A stretch of DNA of 64,000 nt from an uncultured bacterium (GCA_950022495.1 CATLLJ010000001.1:1-64000); one strand, 5' to 3'. Shown: positions 35,567 through 44,392, counted from the stretch's first letter. The notes: generated by a model not told the origin, from the sequence alone. Numbers and translations: made by a program.

Positions 35567-36215
35567 CTTTTCTCCAAATATTTTAAAAACTTATGAAACC
35601 TGTCCGAAAAAATTTTATTATCAGCATATTGAAAAAATAAGTATGCCTTCATCTGCCTCGGCATTTGAAAAAGGGAAGAAAATTCACGCTCTGGCGAATT
35701 ATTTTTTACGAGGGGTAAATATTTCCAGAATTGAAACAGCACTAAATGATGAAGAAAAAATCCTATGGAATTTATTACTGGATAATAGTTTCTATCAAAA
35801 AGAATATTTTAAATCTGAATTCACACTTTCTTGTAAAATAGAGGATTACTGGATTGGCGGAAGAATTGATGCTATTGTCCGCGACGATAACAAGTATTAT
35901 ATTCTGGATTATAAAACAGGTTCTATTCCAAAAAATCCTGAATATGATTATCAAACAATGGTGTATTTATTATGTTTAGACCTGTATTTAAAAAACTATG
36001 ATTTCTTAGCTTTTGTATATATTGATTTGAAAAACAAGCAAAACCATGTAATTGAATTTAATGAAACTTTAAAACAGGAATATGAAAAAAGAATTATAAA
36101 AGCGTGCAGCACCATAACTTCCGATACAATTTATAATTGCCATACACAAAATTGTAAATACTGCGAATATTCAAAATTATGTAACTGTGAAGATTTAAAC
36201 GAACAATATTTATAA
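35559..36215 (+). CDS. PD-(D/E)XK nuclease with Fe-S Cys motif, RecB/AddB-like
   Basis: The true start is ATG 35559 (MNNFSPNILKTYETCPKKFYY), with GGAAGGAG upstream, overlapping the helicase end by eight bases. The 218-residue protein has the AddB/Cas4-like nuclease layout: first Cys in YETCPKKFYYQH, KGKKIHALANY, GGRIDAIVRDDNKYYILDYKTG (the D...D-x-K active site), QTMVYLL, and a C-terminal Cys trio CHTQNCKYCEYSKLCN that with the first Cys can hold a 4Fe-4S cluster. Together with the upstream double helicase it likely processes DNA ends. Confidence 0.9.
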   Translation: MNNFSPNILKTYETCPKKFYYQHIEKISMPSSASAFEKGKKIHALANYFLRGVNISRIETALNDEEKILWNLLLDNSFYQKEYFKSEFTLSCKIEDYWIGGRIDAIVRDDNKYYILDYKTGSIPKNPEYDYQTMVYLLCLDLYLKNYDFLAFVYIDLKNKQNHVIEFNETLKQEYEKRIIKACSTITSDTIYNCHTQNCKYCEYSKLCNCEDLNEQYL

Positions 36216-37133
36216 AACAGACTTTATAGCCGCCAGCATTCCGGAACAATCAGCAAGATTTTTTCCTGCAATATCAAAAGCTGTACCATGCCCCGGTGAA
36301 GTTCTAATAATATCCAAACCGATAGTTGTATTAATAGTCTTGTCTCCAGCCACTGTTTTAATTGGGATTAACCCCTGATCGTGATAATTGGCAATATAGC
36401 AGTCATAATCATCTTTTGTGCCGGTATAATAATGCTTTGCCGCATTAACAAACAAAGTATCAGCAGGCAGCGGCATTGAAATATTTATACCGTTTTTTCT
36501 TAATTCTTCAACTGCAGGAATAAGAATTTTAATTTCTTCATCCCCTAATATTCCATCTTCACCTGAATGAGGATTAAAACCGCATAATGCAAATTTGGGG
36601 TTTTCAATATTAAATTTGGTTCTAAATGTTTCAACAAGATTAATTATTTTAGTAACTACGATTTCCTTTGTTAAGTGAATATCTTTTAATGCACAGTGCC
36701 GCGTTAAAAGTAAAACCCTGAAATTATCTGCAACAAAAAGCATTTCCGCAAGCTGATTATCATGAGCAAGAAATTTTTGTAAAATTTCAGTCTGACCGTT
36801 AAAATGATGACCTGCAAGATAAAGAGCATTCTTTGCAACGGGAGCTGTAACAATTGCTGCAGGTTTCAGTTCACAAACAGTTTTCAAAGATTGATAAGAA
36901 AATTCACCGGCTTCTTTTGTAACCAGACTGGGTTTTATATTGTTTAAGTCATACGAAATTTCAATAATTTCGTATTTATCAACAATTTCAGAACCGCCAT
37001 AATATTTCAGAATCTCTTTATTGCTGATAAGAACAACTCTTTCTGGAGGCAAATCAAGCTTTTTTAAAGCTTTAATAGTAATTTCAGCCCCTATTCCGTT
37101 TGGATCTCCTGTTGTAATTGCAATTTTATCCAT
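36210..37133 (-). CDS. pdxA: 4-hydroxythreonine-4-phosphate dehydrogenase family (PdxA/PdxA2)
   Basis: The start is placed at ATG 37133 (MDKIAITTGDPNGIGAEI), five bases after the upstream stop; the track start lies 24 bases earlier. Motifs: TGDPNGIGAEI, TAPVAKNALYLAGHHFNGQTE, LLLTRHCALKDI, CGFNPHSGEDG and ANYHDQGLIP, with metal-binding His residues. PdxA oxidises 4-phospho-hydroxy-threonine in vitamin B6 synthesis. The adjacent sugar acid kinase makes the D-threonate catabolic role (PdxA2 with DtnK) equally likely. The 3' end overlaps the convergent nuclease gene by six bases. Confidence 0.88.
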   Translation of the reverse strand: MDKIAITTGDPNGIGAEITIKALKKLDLPPERVVLISNKEILKYYGGSEIVDKYEIIEISYDLNNIKPSLVTKEAGEFSYQSLKTVCELKPAAIVTAPVAKNALYLAGHHFNGQTEILQKFLAHDNQLAEMLFVADNFRVLLLTRHCALKDIHLTKEIVVTKIINLVETFRTKFNIENPKFALCGFNPHSGEDGILGDEEIKILIPAVEELRKNGINISMPLPADTLFVNAAKHYYTGTKDDYDCYIANYHDQGLIPIKTVAGDKTINTTIGLDIIRTSPGHGTAFDIAGKNLADCSGMLAAIKSVL

Positions 37134-37137
37134 TTGC

Positions 37138-38454
37138 TTATTCTTCATGTTTTTCAAAATATTTTAAAATTTCAATAAGAGTATTAACACCGCCCAAATT
37201 GCCGGATTTTGTTACAATCCATTGATTAGAATTAACACTTCTACCAAGTGCGATTGCAGGTAATACTTCATCAACAAGCTTTAACTGGTTAGCATTGATA
37301 GCATTACAGCATTTATAAGAAGTTTCACCGCCCAGAGTAATCAAAACAGCATTTTTCTTCTCTAGAACCTGTTTAGTTAAATCTGCAAGAAAGTCTGTAA
37401 TCAATGCAGCAAGTCCGGATTTTGTTAAATCAACATTTGCAGTATCTGAAAATCCATCAAAATTATTTAATAATTTTGATGTGTGTATCAAAACAATATT
37501 ATCGTTTCCGAGATTTGAAACAACACGCTCTACCAGTTCATCTTTAACTCCGTCCAAAATTGTATTTACATTGAGTTCAATAACCAGACAGTTTTCATCA
37601 TATTCATCGCTTTGTTCAAGTTTATCAATTTGATTTGCTGTTATATTAGTCGCACTGCCTGAAACTATTAGTTTAGGTAATTTTGGTAATTTTACTGGCA
37701 ATATTTCTTCTTCTTGATATTGAGGAAACCATTGGTTACTTAAAATTTTTGCAGCTGCAGCAGTACCTACAGGAAGAATTTTAAAATTAGACTTTTGCAT
37801 GGCAAGAACAATTTGTTCTAAATCTGTTGTAAAAACCGAATCTGCAACAATAATTTTCTTACCCTGCTCTACCAGTTCATTCAATCGCATCAAGATTGGT
37901 CCGGCACCGTCCATTATAGTTTTTAAACCAATTTCACCAACCAAGTTTTCTAAATTCCCGCCTAGCTGAGATTTTAACAATGTAGGTAAATGTGATTCAG
38001 TTATCGGGGAATGCGGATCCCGTGCCATTTCCGTTCTTTCAATCGGAATACCGCGAAGCAAATGATATCCGCCTACGGTAATACGACCTTCTTGCGGGAA
38101 AGCAGGCATAATAACAGCAGAATCCCATCCTAAAACTTCAAGCATAGATAGAACTTCAACCGCAATATTACCTCTAACTGTTGAATCTATTTTTTTGTAG
38201 AAAAAATCAGGATTAATTTTTTCTACTAATAATTGAGTTGCCTCTTTAACTTTTTCAAAAGCATCCTGCAAAGAAACATTTCTGGACTCTGTAGAGATTG
38301 CCCAGGCTTGAGACAAATCAGAATTAGTGCTTATAACATCAGTGTTCAACAAAATATTTGTATCCGCACCATTCAATTTGAATTGTAATGCGGTATCATT
38401 AGCACCTGTTAAATCATCTGCAATAATACCGGCAATATTTGAAGTTCTTATCAT
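37138..38454 (-). CDS. Four-carbon acid sugar kinase family (DUF1537)
   Basis: The 438-residue protein has the N-terminal DUF1537 domain (GIIADDLTGANDTALQF, FFYKKIDSTVRGNIAVEVLSML, PAFPQEGRITVGGYHLL) and the C-terminal nucleotide-binding domain (ALITLGGETSYKCCNAI, KSGNLGG). Family members phosphorylate D-threonate, D-erythronate or L-threonate. The pairing with a PdxA-type gene matches the DtnK-PdxA2 route to dihydroxyacetone phosphate. The 3' end of ssb overlaps the ATG by four bases, an odd pairing of metabolism with replication. Confidence 0.85.
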   Translation of the reverse strand: MIRTSNIAGIIADDLTGANDTALQFKLNGADTNILLNTDVISTNSDLSQAWAISTESRNVSLQDAFEKVKEATQLLVEKINPDFFYKKIDSTVRGNIAVEVLSMLEVLGWDSAVIMPAFPQEGRITVGGYHLLRGIPIERTEMARDPHSPITESHLPTLLKSQLGGNLENLVGEIGLKTIMDGAGPILMRLNELVEQGKKIIVADSVFTTDLEQIVLAMQKSNFKILPVGTAAAAKILSNQWFPQYQEEEILPVKLPKLPKLIVSGSATNITANQIDKLEQSDEYDENCLVIELNVNTILDGVKDELVERVVSNLGNDNIVLIHTSKLLNNFDGFSDTANVDLTKSGLAALITDFLADLTKQVLEKKNAVLITLGGETSYKCCNAINANQLKLVDEVLPAIALGRSVNSNQWIVTKSGNLGGVNTLIEILKYFEKHEE

Positions 38455-38798
38455 AATACAGCTTCTTCTGCGTCTTTTCTTGAACCTAATAATCTTATAG
38501 TGTTTGCTCTAACATAGAAGTTTTCTCTGTCATTACCTGTGGTTTTATCAACCCAGCGATTGTTAGCAATCGCACCATCAATAGCAACAAGTCTGCCTTT
38601 TTTCACGTATTCAGCAGCAAATTCAGCTTGTTTATCCCAAACATCAATGTTAAACCAATCAGTAACTTCAGATTTTGTTTTAGAATCCCATCTATTAACT
38701 GCAACAGAAAAAGAAGCTTTCATTTTACCGGAATCAAAAGCTTTGAACCCTTCAGATGCATCCCTTCCAACTCTACCTACTACTGTAACTGTATTCAT
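38451..38798 (-). CDS. ssb: Single-stranded DNA-binding protein
   Basis: The start is placed at ATG 38798 (MNTVTVVGRVGRDASEGF), with AAGAGGT upstream; the track start is six codons earlier. The 115-residue protein is a single OB-fold: VTVVGRVGRDA, FSVAVNR, DWFNIDVWDKQAEFAAEYVKKGRLVAIDGAI, FYVRANTIRLL. It lacks the long linker and the acidic DDDxPF-type tail of replication SSB (ends KDAEEAVL), so it may be a second, specialised SSB; the main one may lie elsewhere. Confidence 0.88.
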   Translation of the reverse strand: MNTVTVVGRVGRDASEGFKAFDSGKMKASFSVAVNRWDSKTKSEVTDWFNIDVWDKQAEFAAEYVKKGRLVAIDGAIANNRWVDKTTGNDRENFYVRANTIRLLGSRKDAEEAVL

Positions 38799-38852
38799 AT
38801 ATTTTACCTCTTTCAATTTTTATATTATACATTATATATTTTTAAAGTCCAA

Positions 38853-39854
38853 TTAGTACATTTTTACTAATTTTCGGACTTCGGCAAGAACAGCCTGTGC
38901 TTTAACTCTAGCTTTTGCAGAACCTTCCGCGATAATTTTTTCGACTTCTTCAGGATGTTCTTCATAATATTTGCGTCTTTCTCTAATTTCAGCAAGCTTT
39001 TCATTAATTTTATCACCAAGCTGACGTTTGCATTGTGCACATCCGCGAAGACCTTTTTCACATTCACATCTTACTGTTGAAACTTCATCTTCATCTCCAA
39101 AGATTGTCCAGTATTTAAATGCAACTTCGCAATCATCAGGATGTCCCGGATCATCTTTTCTAAGTCGAGAACGGTCAGTTATTGCACTCATTACTTTTTT
39201 AGAAGTAACTTCTGCGGTATCTGAAATTTTTATATCATTATTGAATGATTTACCCATTTTGTTTCCATCCAAACCGCAAATTAAAGAGCAATGATTTAAT
39301 AGAGGTTTAGCTTCGTGGAAGAATTCACCATATAGATTATTAAAGCGTCTTGCAATATCACGGGTAATTTCAATATGTGCCACCTGATCAATTCCTACAG
39401 GTACACAATCTGCATTAAACATCATAATATCTGCACTCATCAATACAGGATAACCCATTAATCCGTAATTTATTTGAGAAGCTTGACCTTCTTTTGTTTT
39501 TAGGATTTTTGCCATATCTTTTAATGTCGGATCTCTTTCAACCCAATTTTGAGGTGTAATCATTCCTAAATAAATATTTAATTCTGCAATTTCAGGAACT
39601 AAAGATTGAACATAAAGGGTTGATTTTTCAGGGTCAATGCCGCAAGCAAGCCAATCCATAACAACATCAAGAATATTCTGTCTTAAATCATCTGTTTTAT
39701 CGTATTTTGTAGTCAGGGCATGCCAATCAGCAACAAAAAAGTTACAATCATATTTATCTTGAAGCTGAACCCAGTTTTGAATAACGCCAAGATAATGTCC
39801 TAAGTGTAATTTTCCTGTTGATCTCATACCTGATACAATAACGTCTTTTTTCAT
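38853..39854 (-). CDS. trpS: Tryptophan-tRNA ligase with Cys4 Fe-S motif
   Basis: TrpS charges tRNA-Trp. The 333-residue class I enzyme has the HIGH-like TGKLHLGHYLG (residues 13-23) and the KMSKS-like NKMGKSF at 198-204. Cys242, Cys265, Cys272 and Cys275 make an exact C-x22-C-x6-C-x2-C, the arrangement known to bind a 4Fe-4S cluster beside the anticodon-binding region in Thermotoga TrpRS. This feature is not found in the common E. coli or Bacillus enzymes. It is 55 bases upstream of ssb on the same strand. Confidence 0.95.
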   Translation of the reverse strand: MKKDVIVSGMRSTGKLHLGHYLGVIQNWVQLQDKYDCNFFVADWHALTTKYDKTDDLRQNILDVVMDWLACGIDPEKSTLYVQSLVPEIAELNIYLGMITPQNWVERDPTLKDMAKILKTKEGQASQINYGLMGYPVLMSADIMMFNADCVPVGIDQVAHIEITRDIARRFNNLYGEFFHEAKPLLNHCSLICGLDGNKMGKSFNNDIKISDTAEVTSKKVMSAITDRSRLRKDDPGHPDDCEVAFKYWTIFGDEDEVSTVRCECEKGLRGCAQCKRQLGDKINEKLAEIRERRKYYEEHPEEVEKIIAEGSAKARVKAQAVLAEVRKLVKMY

Positions 39855-39929
39855 AAAACAGTCCTTTCTATAACATTAAGTATTATATAACAAACAGTAT
39901 GCGGGATATATTTTATTGTAAATTTGTTT

Positions 39930-40359
39930 ACATAAACAATATTAGGGGTAAATATCAAACCGATATTTTTATAGGGGGTTCGGGGGCGATGCCCCTGATG
40001 ACTCGAATCATTCAATCAAGCGTGTTTTTCTTTTTCGGTTCTACTTTTTCTTGCTTGGTTGTTCGCATTAAACGGGACTACCGCCAAAGCTGAACGCTTT
40101 GAGCGTTCGCCCTCTGCTCGCTATACGCTTTATTGCGAGTAAAAGAGAAAGAAACGCAAGCAAAGAATGCGTAAGCCGGAGTGTAAGCACTCGCTCGGCG
40201 GCGTTGAGCCGGCGAAGAAGTGCTGAACTTAATATCTGCGAAGTAAAAGCGTAGCTCCACAGGAGCAGAAAGAGAAAAACGCGACCCAATGAAACTAGTT
40301 ATCAGAAACTACGTTTCCGAACCTTCCTTTGATTATCCTGCGGATAATATTGTTTATGT
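39930..40359. mobile_element. Short inverted-repeat element, copy A (430 bp)
   Basis: Bounded by a perfect 15-base terminal inverted repeat, acataaacaatatta and taatattgtttatgt. It holds no transposase. Its right 85 bases are nearly identical to copy B (agagaaaaacgc...cggataatattgtttatgt), and it also shares ctttattgcgagtaaaagagaaag. The middle is extra GC-rich sequence with many partial repeats. The right end abuts the mlaE stop codon. It behaves like a MITE-type non-autonomous element; the small ORFs inside are not believed. Confidence 0.7.
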
Positions 40360-41094
40360 TTATGCAATATAGAACAATAAATTTATCAAAAAGTCTGCAA
40401 CCAGCATGTAAATAGTTGAAAGGATTGCTGCCTGTGTTGTCGAAATACCAACTTCCTTTGCTCCTCCGCGTGTTTGATAGCCCTTTGTGGCACATACAAG
40501 AGCAATTAATGCTCCAAAAATACAAGCCTTTAACAAACTTATATAAATATCTTTTGTCGCCATCCATGCCCATGCTGAAGTCATATATCTTGCAGGATTA
40601 AGATTGATTGTTTCATAAGCTACAAACATTCCGCCTAAGATGCCGACAAATTCTGCAATCAAGACAACCATAGGCACTGTTATTGCAGAAGCCAAAATCC
40701 TTGGTGCAAAATAATATCCGACAGGGTTAATTTTCAATGTTTTAATCGCATCTACTTGAGAGGTAACCTGCATATTAGCAATTTCTGCTGAAATTGCCGT
40801 TCCTGCTCTTGCACCAATAGCAAGTGCAACAAATCCCGGAGCTATTTCTCTAATCATTACAACTGCAATGGTTCCGCCAATATATGCCTCTGCTCCGGTC
40901 ATAAGAAATTCTTTAGAAACCTGAATTGCAATTACCGCCGCAGAAATAAATGCAATAACCAGAGAAATTGGCAATGAATCATAACTAATTGCGGCTGCTT
41001 GCGATATAACAGTTTTAAATCTTACATTCCCATCTAAAATGTACTTAATACATTCTATTAAATTTTGAACACAAGCACCTAAAAATTTAATCAA
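40360..41094 (-). CDS. mlaE: MlaE-type ABC transporter permease
   Basis: The 244-residue membrane protein has five to six helices and the MlaE signature: VIAFISAAVIAIQVSKEF, GTIAVVMIREIAPGFVALAIGARAGTAISAEIANMQVTSQVDAIKTLKINPVGYYFAPRILAS and MVVLIAEFVGILGGMFVA. It moves phospholipids between inner and outer membranes with an ATPase (MlaF) and an MCE protein (MlaD), neither of which is adjacent. It is also like the plant/cyanobacterial TGD1. The gene ends exactly where the repeat element begins. Confidence 0.92.
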   Translation of the reverse strand: MIKFLGACVQNLIECIKYILDGNVRFKTVISQAAAISYDSLPISLVIAFISAAVIAIQVSKEFLMTGAEAYIGGTIAVVMIREIAPGFVALAIGARAGTAISAEIANMQVTSQVDAIKTLKINPVGYYFAPRILASAITVPMVVLIAEFVGILGGMFVAYETINLNPARYMTSAWAWMATKDIYISLLKACIFGALIALVCATKGYQTRGGAKEVGISTTQAAILSTIYMLVADFLINLLFYIA

Positions 41095-41153
41095 AGTTCC
41101 CGATTCCTTATTCTTTTATAATATAACATAAAAGTAGGAAGTCGGGAAATTTA

Positions 41154-41846
41154 TTACTTTTTATTTTGTCCGATTTTTGTTTTGTCGACTGTTGCAATAA
41201 ACTTTATGGCTTCGTTAGATGGAATTGCAAATCCAATACCGATATTGGAAATATTATGATCAGGATTATAAATTGATTGGCTGATTCCTATTACTTCACC
41301 GGTTGAGTTTAACAACGGCCCTCCGGAACATCCGGGATTTATTGCCGCATCAGTTTGGAACCTGTTTTTTACATAATCGATACGTGAAATTATACCCTGA
41401 GTTAAAGTATTAGAAAACCCGAAAGGATTTCCGATAGATAATACTTTTTGACCGACTTTCACTTCTTCCGAATCTCCGAAAGAAACAACCTGTAAAGGTC
41501 TTTTTGCTTCAATTTTTATTAGAGCAAGGTCTTTATTTTTACCCATATTTGCTACAAATTTTGCCCGATATGTCTGACCGTTATGAGTAGTAACATCAAT
41601 TTGAGATGCGTCTTCCACAACATGAGAGCCGGTTAAGATTAACCCGTCAGGAGTAACTATACATCCTGTTCCGGCAGAAACTCCATCTGGTACCTGAGCA
41701 TCTATTGCTACAATTGCAGGACTTATTTTTTCGTATACACTAATATTTATTTGTTCGTCTGTTGCATAACGCTGTTGGGCTGGGACTACTCCCACTCCCA
41801 GAAATAAAAATGTAATTATCAATAGTGTTATTCTTTGCATTTTCAC
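41154..41846 (-). CDS. Trypsin-like serine protease, HtrA-type without PDZ
   Basis: The 230-residue protein has a signal peptide at 1-24 (ITLLIITFLFLGVGVVPAQQ). The catalytic triad is visible: His in LILTGSHVVEDAS, Asp in NKDLALIKIEAKRP and Ser in INPGCSGGPLLNSTGEVIGI. It has the oxyanion and activation loop pattern of DegP/DegS (VGQKVLSIGNPFGFSNTLTQGIISRI) but ends before any PDZ domain, so it is a minimal periplasmic form. The NPGCSGG motif has Cys in place of the usual Asn/Asp (NPGNSGG). Confidence 0.9.
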   Translation of the reverse strand: MKMQRITLLIITFLFLGVGVVPAQQRYATDEQINISVYEKISPAIVAIDAQVPDGVSAGTGCIVTPDGLILTGSHVVEDASQIDVTTHNGQTYRAKFVANMGKNKDLALIKIEAKRPLQVVSFGDSEEVKVGQKVLSIGNPFGFSNTLTQGIISRIDYVKNRFQTDAAINPGCSGGPLLNSTGEVIGISQSIYNPDHNISNIGIGFAIPSNEAIKFIATVDKTKIGQNKK

Positions 41847-41993
41847 CTCGTTATTCTTTTAAATTATTTTCTCCAGAACTTGAAAAATTAATCCCCATTA
41901 TTAAGGTTTTCGGGTTAGTTCTTGAAAATATTCAAATTTTAATGTATAATTCAAAAGACGTTAAGTCCGTAAAATTTAATTAAGGAGAAAATT
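41847..41993. other. Divergent intergenic region between protease and ycf23
   Basis: AT-rich; the + strand ends with TTAAGGAGAAAATTATG, a strong ribosome site for ycf23. Promoter elements were not resolved with confidence. Confidence 0.4.
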
Positions 41994-42752
41994 ATGACAA
42001 GAATTGATTCATTCAAACATCATTTAGAAGAAAAACGTGCAGTAAAAGTTATTGCAGGTATTGATAACTTTGATATTGAAAACATTAAAAAAGTTGTAGC
42101 TTCAGCTGAAAAAGCTCATGCTAGTGCAGTAGATATTTCAGCAAGAGAAGATATCGTTAGAGAAATCCGTTCAATGACAGATATGCCTATTTTTGTATCT
42201 TCAATCGTTCCATCAGAATTAGTTAGAGCAGTTGAATTAGGTGCTGATGCTATTGAACTTGGTAACTTTGATGTTCTTTACAAAAAAGGTACTTCTTTCT
42301 CTGCTGCTGACGTTTTATCATTAGTTGAAGAAACAAAATCATTATTAGGAAACAGAGAAGTATTTTTCTCAGTAACTATTCCTGGTGAAATTTCAATTAC
42401 TGAACAAATCGAATTAGCTTCTAAATTAGAATCTATGGGTATTGATTTAATTCAAACAGAAGGTCATTACTCATCAGAAGTTGAATTAACAGGTGCCAGA
42501 GCATTGATGGATAGAGCTGAATTAACAATTTCAAATACTATTGAACTTGTTAGAAATGTTGAAATGCCAATTATGACAGCTACAGGCATCAACCCTACAA
42601 CTGCACCGTTTGCATTTGCTGCAGGAGCTTCTGCTATTGGATGCGGATCTTGCATCAACAAATTATCTTCAGACCTTTCTATGGTTGCAACAATTTCATC
42701 TTTAGTTGAAATTGCTAACAAAAACGCTGTAAAAGTTGCTGAATTAGTTTAA
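41994..42752 (+). CDS. Ycf23/DUF561 family protein
   Basis: The 252-residue protein is a TIM-barrel-like protein of the cyanobacterial/plastid Ycf23 family: RAVKVIAGIDNFDIENIKKVVASAEKAHASAVDISA, VSSIVPSELVRAVELGADAIELGNFDVLY, GIDLIQTEGHYSS and IMTATGINPTTAPFAFAAGASAIGCGSCINKL. Its function is not known. Its presence in a non-photosynthetic background supports a Melainabacteria origin. It has an excellent ribosome site and a strong terminator and is transcribed alone. Confidence 0.88.
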   Translation: MTRIDSFKHHLEEKRAVKVIAGIDNFDIENIKKVVASAEKAHASAVDISAREDIVREIRSMTDMPIFVSSIVPSELVRAVELGADAIELGNFDVLYKKGTSFSAADVLSLVEETKSLLGNREVFFSVTIPGEISITEQIELASKLESMGIDLIQTEGHYSSEVELTGARALMDRAELTISNTIELVRNVEMPIMTATGINPTTAPFAFAAGASAIGCGSCINKLSSDLSMVATISSLVEIANKNAVKVAELV

Positions 42753-42768
42753 TTAAAATTTATTTCAA

Positions 42769-42805
42769 TAAAAAAGACCATCTGAAATTTCAGATGGTCT
42801 TTTTG
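42769..42805. terminator. Bidirectional terminator
   Basis: The stem aaaaagaccatctgaa / ttcagatggtctttttg has A/T runs, between convergent genes. Confidence 0.88.
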
Positions 42806-42825
42806 TATATTACTAACCTACTCAC

Positions 42826-43605
42826 TTACTTACTTTCTGCCTGATATGCCCACGCTGAATGATTATGAATACTTTCAAAAGCTTCACAGTCTACTTCAAA
42901 TTCATTAATAAGAGGGTGTTCTCTCAATTTAACAACAACATCACGGAGAACATCTTCAACAAATTTCGGGTTTTCCCACGCCTTTTCGGTTACAAACTTT
43001 TCATCCTGACGTTTTAAAAGCGGATGCAACGGGCAAGATGCACAGGATTCAACAAGTTCAATTAAATCTTCAAGCCAGACTTGTTCGGTTTCGTCATAAG
43101 AAACCTTAACAGAAATTAAAGCTCGCTGGTTGTGGGCACCGTATTCTGAAATTTCTTTTGAGCAAGGACAAAGTGTTGTCACTGGAACCTTTGCTCCTAA
43201 AATAAATTTATAATCTTCTCCGTCAATTTTGCCTTCAAATGAGCAGTCATAGCACATTGGAGCTGAAAGTTTGGTTACTGGAGATTTTTTATCAATAAAA
43301 TACTTAAAATTAAATTCCAGTTCTCCGCTTTTTGCGTGTAATTTTTTAACAATTTTTTCAAGGCAGCCTTTTATATCCACACCTAAAAGCTTTTTTGTTC
43401 TCCATTCGTTTAAAACTTCTACAAAGCGGCTCATGTGGGTACCTTTATATGCTCTTGGTAAAGATACGCAGACTCGGGCTTCAGCATAAACAACTTTATC
43501 TGACTTGTTTTTCCGCTGGACGGTTAAAGGTAATTCAACATGCTTTATTCCAACTTTTTGAATATCTACATTTCTTGTATCTTGAGTATTTTGTACATCT
43601 TTCAT
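42826..43605 (-). CDS. folE2: GTP cyclohydrolase FolE2
   Basis: FolE2 (GCYH-IB) opens GTP to dihydroneopterin triphosphate for folate (and possibly other pterins). The 259-residue protein shows GIKHVELPLTVQRK, CVSLPRAYKGTHMSRFVEVLNEW, APMCYDCSFEG and the metal/active site stretch VPVTTLCPCSKEISEYGAHNQRALISV, then CASCPLHPLLKRQDEKFVTEKAWENPKFVEDVLRDV. This form works with several metals. It is seven bases downstream of mazG in a minus-strand operon. Confidence 0.95.
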   Translation of the reverse strand: MKDVQNTQDTRNVDIQKVGIKHVELPLTVQRKNKSDKVVYAEARVCVSLPRAYKGTHMSRFVEVLNEWRTKKLLGVDIKGCLEKIVKKLHAKSGELEFNFKYFIDKKSPVTKLSAPMCYDCSFEGKIDGEDYKFILGAKVPVTTLCPCSKEISEYGAHNQRALISVKVSYDETEQVWLEDLIELVESCASCPLHPLLKRQDEKFVTEKAWENPKFVEDVLRDVVVKLREHPLINEFEVDCEAFESIHNHSAWAYQAESK

Positions 43606-43612
43606 AAATCAC

Positions 43613-44392
43613 TTATTCTCCGGCAGTCACTTTCTTAGCTTGTTTCCAAAGTTCATCAAACTCTTCAAATGAATAATCATTTAACGGTTTTTCTGCGAGT
43701 TCTTCCATCTTGCGGAAACGTTTTTCAAATTTCTTATTAGCTTTTAATAAAGCCTGTTCTGCATCAATTTTATTCCATCTTGCAAGATTTACTGTTGCAA
43801 ATAAAATATCTCCAAACTCTTCTTCCATGTGAGTTTTATCACCTTCCTGAACAGCTTCTTTAAACTCGTTAAATTCAGACATTATGCAGTCGTATAAAGA
43901 GTCTTCATTTGGCCATTCAAACCCCGTTTTTACCGCCTTTTTAGAAATCTTTTGAGCAGAAATTAATGCAGACTGGCTGCGAGAAATTCCATCCATTGCA
44001 GATTTTCTGTGTGATTTTTCTTCGGATTTTCGTTTATCCCAAACCGCAAGAACATCGTCCGCGTTATCAATTTTCATATCGCCAAAAACATGAGGATGGC
44101 GATGGATTAGTTTGTCTTTTAATTCTTTTGCAACATCATCAATATTAAATTCGTTATTTTCAGATGCAATTTGAGAATGCAAAAGAACTTGCAATAATAC
44201 ATCACCGAGCTCTTCTCTCAAATGAATCATATCATTATCATCAATTGCATCAACAGCCTCATAAGCTTCTTCCAGCATATTAGGTCTTAATGTTTGGTGA
44301 GTTTGTTTTCTATCCCACGGACAGCCGTCAGGTGCACGCAGTTTTCTTATAACTTCAACTAATTCTTCAAAATTCTTATATTTCATATTCAT
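43613..44392 (-). CDS. mazG: Nucleoside triphosphate pyrophosphohydrolase MazG
   Basis: MazG hydrolyses NTPs to NMP and pyrophosphate, clearing abnormal nucleotides. The 259-residue protein has two tandem MazG domains. The first has LRAPDGCPWDRKQTHQTLRPNMLEEAYEAVDAI and LREELGDVLLQVLLHSQIA. The second has DCIMSEFNEFKEAVQ and EEEFGDILFATVNLARW. The EExxE...ExxD metal sites are intact in both. Usual length and position, with a folate gene as neighbour. Confidence 0.95.
   Translation of the reverse strand: MNMKYKNFEELVEVIRKLRAPDGCPWDRKQTHQTLRPNMLEEAYEAVDAIDDNDMIHLREELGDVLLQVLLHSQIASENNEFNIDDVAKELKDKLIHRHPHVFGDMKIDNADDVLAVWDKRKSEEKSHRKSAMDGISRSQSALISAQKISKKAVKTGFEWPNEDSLYDCIMSEFNEFKEAVQEGDKTHMEEEFGDILFATVNLARWNKIDAEQALLKANKKFEKRFRKMEELAEKPLNDYSFEEFDELWKQAKKVTAGE

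Noticed and set aside
38867-39067. 66-residue ORF inside trpS
   Set aside because: A frame-shifted shadow of the trpS C-terminus on the same strand; trpS is intact.
40068-40289. ORFs of 60-92 residues within repeat copy A
   Set aside because: Low-complexity Arg/Ala/Ser-rich translations arise from GC-richer repeat sequence in several frames on both strands; none has a ribosome site or a family signature.
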